Shown one piece after another: positions 60,720 through 64,000 of a stretch of 64,000 nucleotides of DNA. This stretch comes from Streptomyces sp. HUAS MG91 (GTDB lineage: Bacteria; Actinomycetota; Actinomycetes; Streptomycetales; Streptomycetaceae): contig NZ_CP159534.1 of assembly GCF_040529335.1 (NCBI RefSeq), positions 5,208,001 through 5,272,000 of the forward strand, in the 5' to 3' direction. How positions within the stretch are numbered: position 1 is the first letter of the stretch; each line of letters starts with the position of its first letter. The notes beneath the pieces are model-generated. The model had not been told where the DNA came from, did not search any database, and saw only the letters and a program-made list of their open reading frames with translations. Position numbers and translations under genes: made by a program.

Positions 60720-61478
60720 CTAGAGGCTCAGCGACCGGCCGAACCCCGCCGCCAGCGGCATCCGCAGCCCGATCGGCGGCGGCGCCGCGAGCGCGTCCTG
60801 CAACGGCCGGGAGAACGGGCGGCCGAAGAGCGTGCCGAGCGCGAAGTCCACGGCCAGCGCGGAGACTTCGGACCGGTGCTGGGCCATGGCGTGCCCGTCC
60901 GAGTGCACCTCGAAGCGGCACACGTCCCGGTTGGCCTTCTTCGCCCGCCCGGCGAGCCGGAACGACAGCTCCGGGTCGGTGCGCCGGTCGTCCGTGCCGT
61001 GCACGATCAGCACGCTGCGGCCCGCGAGCTGTTTCACCGGTTCGGGCGGTGCCGCGACATCGTCCTCGGGCAGCCAAGGGGCGAGCGCGAGCACGGAGTT
61101 GACGGCCTCGTGGCCGCCCGCGTGCAGCGCCGCGCGCCCGCCCATGTCCAGCCCCGCCAGACAGATAGGCACGTCGCCGTAGCGCCGCACCACCTCCTCG
61201 GCGGCCCATTCGGCGTCCCGCGCGAGCTCGGCCTGCGGCCCGTTCCACCCGCGGTAGCGGTAGTGCACGGCATGGGTGACCAGGCCTTGTTCGCGTCCCG
61301 CGCGCGTGAGCCTGCGCGCCAGCGGCCGCAGCAGCGGCGCCGCGAACGGCGAGGGTCTGCGGGTGGACGTCTCCTCGCCCGACGGCAGCAGCAGCACCAC
61401 GCCGCCGACCGCCCCGGGCACCGGCCCCACCGCCTTGCCGAGCCTGGCCTCGCGGGCCGGCGTCGCTCGCTCCTGCAT
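60720..61478 (-). CDS. alpha/beta hydrolase (dienelactone-hydrolase-like)
   Basis: 252 residues. The core strand VVLLLPSGEETSTRRPSPFA opens the fold; the nucleophile-elbow region is CLAGLDMGGRAALHAGGHEA, with Asp in place of the usual Ser in G-x-S-x-G (G-L-D-M-G). The second acid and His appear in VLIVHGTDDRRTDPELSFRL and SDGHAMAQHRSEV. With Asp at the elbow it may be an inactive or altered hydrolase. Convergent with LysR, divergent from adenosine deaminase. Confidence 0.75.
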   Translation of the reverse strand: MQERATPAREARLGKAVGPVPGAVGGVVLLLPSGEETSTRRPSPFAAPLLRPLARRLTRAGREQGLVTHAVHYRYRGWNGPQAELARDAEWAAEEVVRRYGDVPICLAGLDMGGRAALHAGGHEAVNSVLALAPWLPEDDVAAPPEPVKQLAGRSVLIVHGTDDRRTDPELSFRLAGRAKKANRDVCRFEVHSDGHAMAQHRSEVSALAVDFALGTLFGRPFSRPLQDALAAPPPIGLRMPLAAGFGRSLSL

Positions 61479-61561
61479 GACAGAACAGTGTCAGAAGCAA
61501 CGATGTACGCCACCCGTCCGCAGGGTCACTGTTGGGTATCGGCGTCGGCGATCCGGCACGA

Positions 61562-61575
61562 TCTACGCGCGTAGG
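61562..61575. promoter_or_regulatory. nucleoside-regulon operator, site 5
   Basis: TCTACGCGCGTAGG, 15 bp before the adenosine deaminase start, overlapping its only SD-like GGAG. Binding here would block transcription and ribosome access. Confidence 0.7.
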
Positions 61576-61590
61576 AGTTAGAGTGCCGAA

Positions 61591-62739
61591 ATGACGAGCC
61601 AGACACAGAACGTGCCCACCGCGGAACAGATCCGCCGCGCCCCCAAGGTGCTCCTCCACGACCACCTCGACGGGGGCCTGCGCCCCGGCACCGTCGTCGA
61701 CCTGGCGCGCGAGCAGGGGTACGAGAGCCTGCCGGAGACCGACCCGGACAAGCTCGGTGCCTGGTTCCGCGAGGCGGCCGACTCCGGCTCCCTGGAGCGG
61801 TACCTGGAGACGTTCGCGCACACCTGCGCCGTCATGCAGACCAAGGAGGCGCTGTTCCGCGTCGCCGCCGAGTGCGCCGAGGACCTCGCCGAGGACGGCG
61901 TCGTCTACGCCGAGGTCCGGTACGCGCCCGAGCAGCACCTGGAGAAGGGCCTCACCCTCGAAGAGGTCGTCGAGGCGGTCAACGAGGGCTTCCGGGAGGG
62001 CGAGCGCCGCGCGAAGGAGAACGGCCACCGCATCCGCGTGGGCGCCCTGCTCACCGCGATGCGGCACGCGGCCCGCGCCCTGGAGATCGCCGAACTCGCC
62101 AACCGCTACCGGGACCTGGGCGTCGTCGGCTTCGACATCGCGGGCGCCGAGGCCGGCTTCCCGCCCACCCGCCACCTCGACGCGTTCGAGTACCTCAAGC
62201 GCGAGAACAACCACTTCACGATCCACGCCGGCGAGGCCTTCGGGCTGCCGTCGATCTGGCAGGCGCTCCAGTGGTGCGGCGCCGACCGCCTCGGCCACGG
62301 CGTGCGCATCATCGACGACATCAAGGTCGCCGACGACGGCACGGTCCAGCTCGGCCGCCTCGCGAGCTACGTGCGCGACAAGCGGATCCCCCTGGAGCTC
62401 TGCCCGACGTCCAACCTCCAGACGGGCGCGGCCGCCTCGTACGCCGGCCACCCCATCGGCCTGCTGCGCAAGCTGCACTTCAGGGCCACGGTGAACACGG
62501 ACAACCGCCTGATGTCCGGCACGTCGATGAGCCGCGAGTTCGAGCACCTGATCGAGGCCTTCGGGTACACGCTCGACGACATGCAGTGGTTTTCCGTCAA
62601 TGCGATGAAGTCAGCATTCATTCCTTTCGACGAACGACTCGCGATGATCAATGACGTCATCAAGCCCGGATATGCCGAGTTGAAGTCCGAGTGGCTCTTC
62701 CGACAGACCGCCTCGACCAGCGGTTCTGTCGCCGAATAG
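61591..62739 (+). CDS. add: adenosine deaminase
   Basis: 382 residues. Metal site [53 protein letters not shown] (catalytic Glu); [22 protein letters not shown] and [16 protein letters not shown] (metal Asp). It converts adenosine and deoxyadenosine to inosines. Family length. Codons in the last 50 residues are A/T-richer than before. Its promoter has the shared operator, so it is controlled with the nucleoside transporter. Confidence 0.95.
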   Translation: MTSQTQNVPTAEQIRRAPKVLLHDHLDGGLRPGTVVDLAREQGYESLPETDPDKLGAWFREAADSGSLERYLETFAHTCAVMQTKEALFRVAAECAEDLAEDGVVYAEVRYAPEQHLEKGLTLEEVVEAVNEGFREGERRAKENGHRIRVGALLTAMRHAARALEIAELANRYRDLGVVGFDIAGAEAGFPPTRHLDAFEYLKRENNHFTIHAGEAFGLPSIWQALQWCGADRLGHGVRIIDDIKVADDGTVQLGRLASYVRDKRIPLELCPTSNLQTGAAASYAGHPIGLLRKLHFRATVNTDNRLMSGTSMSREFEHLIEAFGYTLDDMQWFSVNAMKSAFIPFDERLAMINDVIKPGYAELKSEWLFRQTASTSGSVAE

Positions 62740-62880
62740 GCAATTTCGACCACCAGGGAAGCGGCCGCGGATTCCGACGCGCGGTCGCTTTCCGGTGTTT
62801 GCGGACGTGTCGATGGCGTGTTTACGGTCGTGGACCGCTCAAGCCCCGTCTACGACATACGTCATGAGGACGCATTCCAC

Positions 62881-63231
62881 ATGAAGCAGTCTGCTGTGAA
62901 GACCCTCGGTGTCGCCGCTCTCGGTGCCGCCTTCGCCGCCGCCGGTGCGGGTGCCGCGAACGCCGCCCCGGGTGTTCCCGACGCCACCGCGACGCTCGAC
63001 TCCGTGACTCAGAACCTCCCCACTGAGTCGCTCACCAAGACGCTGCCCGGCGCCCCCGAGTCCCTGGCCGCGGGGCACAACGCCCTGGGCACCATCGCCA
63101 CCGCCGCCCCCACCGTCGAGAAGGCCGCCCCGGCCCTTCTCCCCACCGGCGGTGCCGACCCGGTCTCGGGTCTCCTCGGCGGCCTCCCGGTCGGCGGCCT
63201 CGCCGGCGGTCTGCCGGGCCTGGGCGGCTGA
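62881..63231 (+). CDS. small secreted protein, Ala/Gly/Pro-rich
   Basis: 116 residues. MKQSAVKTLGVAALGAAFAA with cleavage at ANA-APG is a signal peptide. The mature part has TATLDSVTQNLPTESLTKTL and a GGLPVGGLAGGLPGLGG end. No cysteines and no catalytic motif. This resembles small exported Streptomyces proteins of unknown role. ATG 62881 was chosen for the signal peptide; ATG 62818 is in frame. Transcription ends at the strong hairpin that follows. Confidence 0.75.
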   Translation: MKQSAVKTLGVAALGAAFAAAGAGAANAAPGVPDATATLDSVTQNLPTESLTKTLPGAPESLAAGHNALGTIATAAPTVEKAAPALLPTGGADPVSGLLGGLPVGGLAGGLPGLGG

Positions 63232-63248
63232 TCCCGCCCCGCGCACAG

Positions 63249-63289
63249 CACAGGGGCGCACCCGCGGTCTTCGCGGGTGCGCCCCTGTG
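63249..63289. terminator. strong bidirectional terminator, 16-18-bp stem
   Basis: CAGGGGCGCACCCGCG pairs with its complement over a 5-nt loop, extendable by two base pairs, between convergent genes. Confidence 0.85.
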
Positions 63290-63301
63290 GCGTACGTACG
63301 G

Positions 63302-63502
63302 TCACCAGGCCTGGCGGGCCTTGTTCTCGGAGGGGAACAGGATCCACAGCGCGATGTAGAGCAGGAACTGCGGCCCGGGCAGCAGGCACGAGACCAGGAA
63401 GATCACGCGCATCGTCGTCGCGGAGGTGCCGAAGCGCCGTGCCAGCGCTGCGCACACTCCGCCGATCATCCGTCCTTCGGTGGGGCGGGCAAGGGCGGTC
63501 AT
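63302..63502 (-). CDS. PspC-domain membrane protein
   Basis: 66 residues. LARPTEGRMIGGVCAALARR, FGTSATTMRVIFLVSCLLPG and FLLYIALWILFP form the PspC fold with one or two membrane helices. Stress-related in other bacteria. It stands alone, divergent from nothing in view. Confidence 0.85.
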   Translation of the reverse strand: MTALARPTEGRMIGGVCAALARRFGTSATTMRVIFLVSCLLPGPQFLLYIALWILFPSENKARQAW

Positions 63503-63628
63503 GAGGGGCTCCTTCGCGATCCGTGGCCGGTGCTGTCGTGTGGTGCTGTCGTGTGCTGCTGTCAGGGGGTGCTTCCTGTTGTCCTGACACCATCGACACT
63601 ACGGTCACGAAGCGGTCAAAACGTCAGC

Positions 63629-64000
63629 TCACGGGGCGATACCGACCCTGGTAATCGTCGGGGTCCGACCCTGAGCCGGCTCCTCCACAAGGAGGGGCGC
63701 CCCCTCGGACCTGTGGCGGATCCGGGCCCTGACGGCCGGCACCACGGCGAGATGGGCCACGGCGACCCCCACGGTGTTCAGCAGCACCGAGTCGATGTCC
63801 ACGACCTGGCCGGGCACACCGGTCTGCAGCAGTTCGATGCCGAGCGAGATCAGCGCGCCCGTCGCGACCGTACGCACCAGCGAACCCCACACCGACACCT
63901 GGGTCCGTCCGCCCACGAGCGGCAGCAGGACGCCGAGCGGCGCGAGCAGGACGAGCCCCTCGCCGATGCGCTTCGCCCCCTCGCGCCAGCCCAGCGCCAG
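63629..64000 (-). CDS. VanZ-family membrane protein, 3' part
   Basis: The gene continues past the right edge. Visible: WREGAKRIGEGLVLLAPLGV, LLPLVGGRTQVSVWGSLVRT, VATGALISLGIELLQTGVPG and VVDIDSVLLNTVGVAVAHLA, which is the VanZ/YcnB core (the 'D.D..LN..G' motif). Function unknown; VanZ members affect teicoplanin tolerance. The 5' end is outside the window. Confidence 0.85.
   Translation of the reverse strand: MALGWREGAKRIGEGLVLLAPLGVLLPLVGGRTQVSVWGSLVRTVATGALISLGIELLQTGVPGQVVDIDSVLLNTVGVAVAHLAVVPAVRARIRHRSEGAPLLVEEPAQGRTPTITRVGIAP

Noticed and set aside
45280..61575. Reading the TACGCGCGTA palindromes as BldD boxes
   Set aside because: The BldD consensus I remember needs AC-N5-GT with a T two bases before; these sites have a 4-base spacer and a C at that place.
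62881..63231. Chaplin or other surface-active protein
   Set aside because: No chaplin-type Cys pair or sorting signal is present; only a signal peptide and a Gly/Ala/Pro-rich tail.

Overview
The window is actinobacterial chromosome, almost certainly Streptomyces. It has very high GC, G/C-ending codons, frequent GTG starts, ATGA-type gene overlaps, DUF397 and XRE remnants, paired ECF sigma factors with membrane partners, and LDT and PspC genes. From memory, the gene order recalls the S. coelicolor region running from sdh through a mutase, the Kdn cell-wall polymer locus and nucleoside transport to add. That synteny is recollection and was not checked here. I saw no rRNA, tRNA, CRISPR or insertion sequence.

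Region by region. 1-3.6 kb holds the 5' end of sdhC, an OHCU-decarboxylase-family gene, a GH20 hexosaminidase and an unknown gene. 3.6-8.05 kb holds two tandem PGRP/FG-GAP amidase genes; the second has lost its N-terminal half at a 12-bp palindrome. 8.05-11.4 kb is a scrambled accessory patch. It contains an orphan DNA/RNA-nuclease toxin tip joined head-on to the broken amidase, a 23-G tract, a SMI1/KNR4 immunity gene, remnants of an AAA ATPase, a DUF1963 gene, a DUF397 gene whose XRE partner is a stump, and a decayed antitoxin/PIN pair. 11.6-24.4 kb holds glutamate decarboxylase, two ECF sigma/membrane-protein pairs, a lipoprotein L,D-transpeptidase, an acyl-CoA mutase catalytic subunit without a B12 domain, LeuE, a Uma2 protein, and a divergent TetR/flavin-monooxygenase pair with two perfect operators.

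24.4-40.2 kb is a cell-surface polysaccharide locus of the nonulosonate (Kdn or sialic acid) type. It has a NeuB synthase, a CMP-nonulosonate synthetase fused to a HAD phosphatase, several sialyl- or polysialyl-transferase-like enzymes, two GT2 enzymes, a fused GT/TPR/pyruvyltransferase and two membrane acyltransferases. The likely product is a teichulosonic-acid-like wall polymer with pyruvyl and acyl decoration.

40.2-45.3 kb has a Cmx-type chloramphenicol exporter behind a possible leader peptide, a DUF4097/HTH divergent pair with clustered GTTGC motifs, an M20 amidohydrolase and two palindromic miniature repeats. 45.3-62.7 kb is dominated by nucleoside uptake and salvage: two BMP lipoproteins, an ABC ATPase, two permeases, cytidine deaminase, thymidine phosphorylase and adenosine deaminase. 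All five transcription units carry the same palindrome (core TACGCGCGTA), which suggests one unrecognised regulon. Interspersed are a FabF-like ketosynthase, a second Uma2 protein, an AEC transporter, a STAS protein overlapping an ECF sigma gene in antisense, a divergent MFS/LysR pair and an alpha/beta hydrolase. The window ends with a small secreted protein, a PspC protein and a VanZ-family gene cut by the edge.
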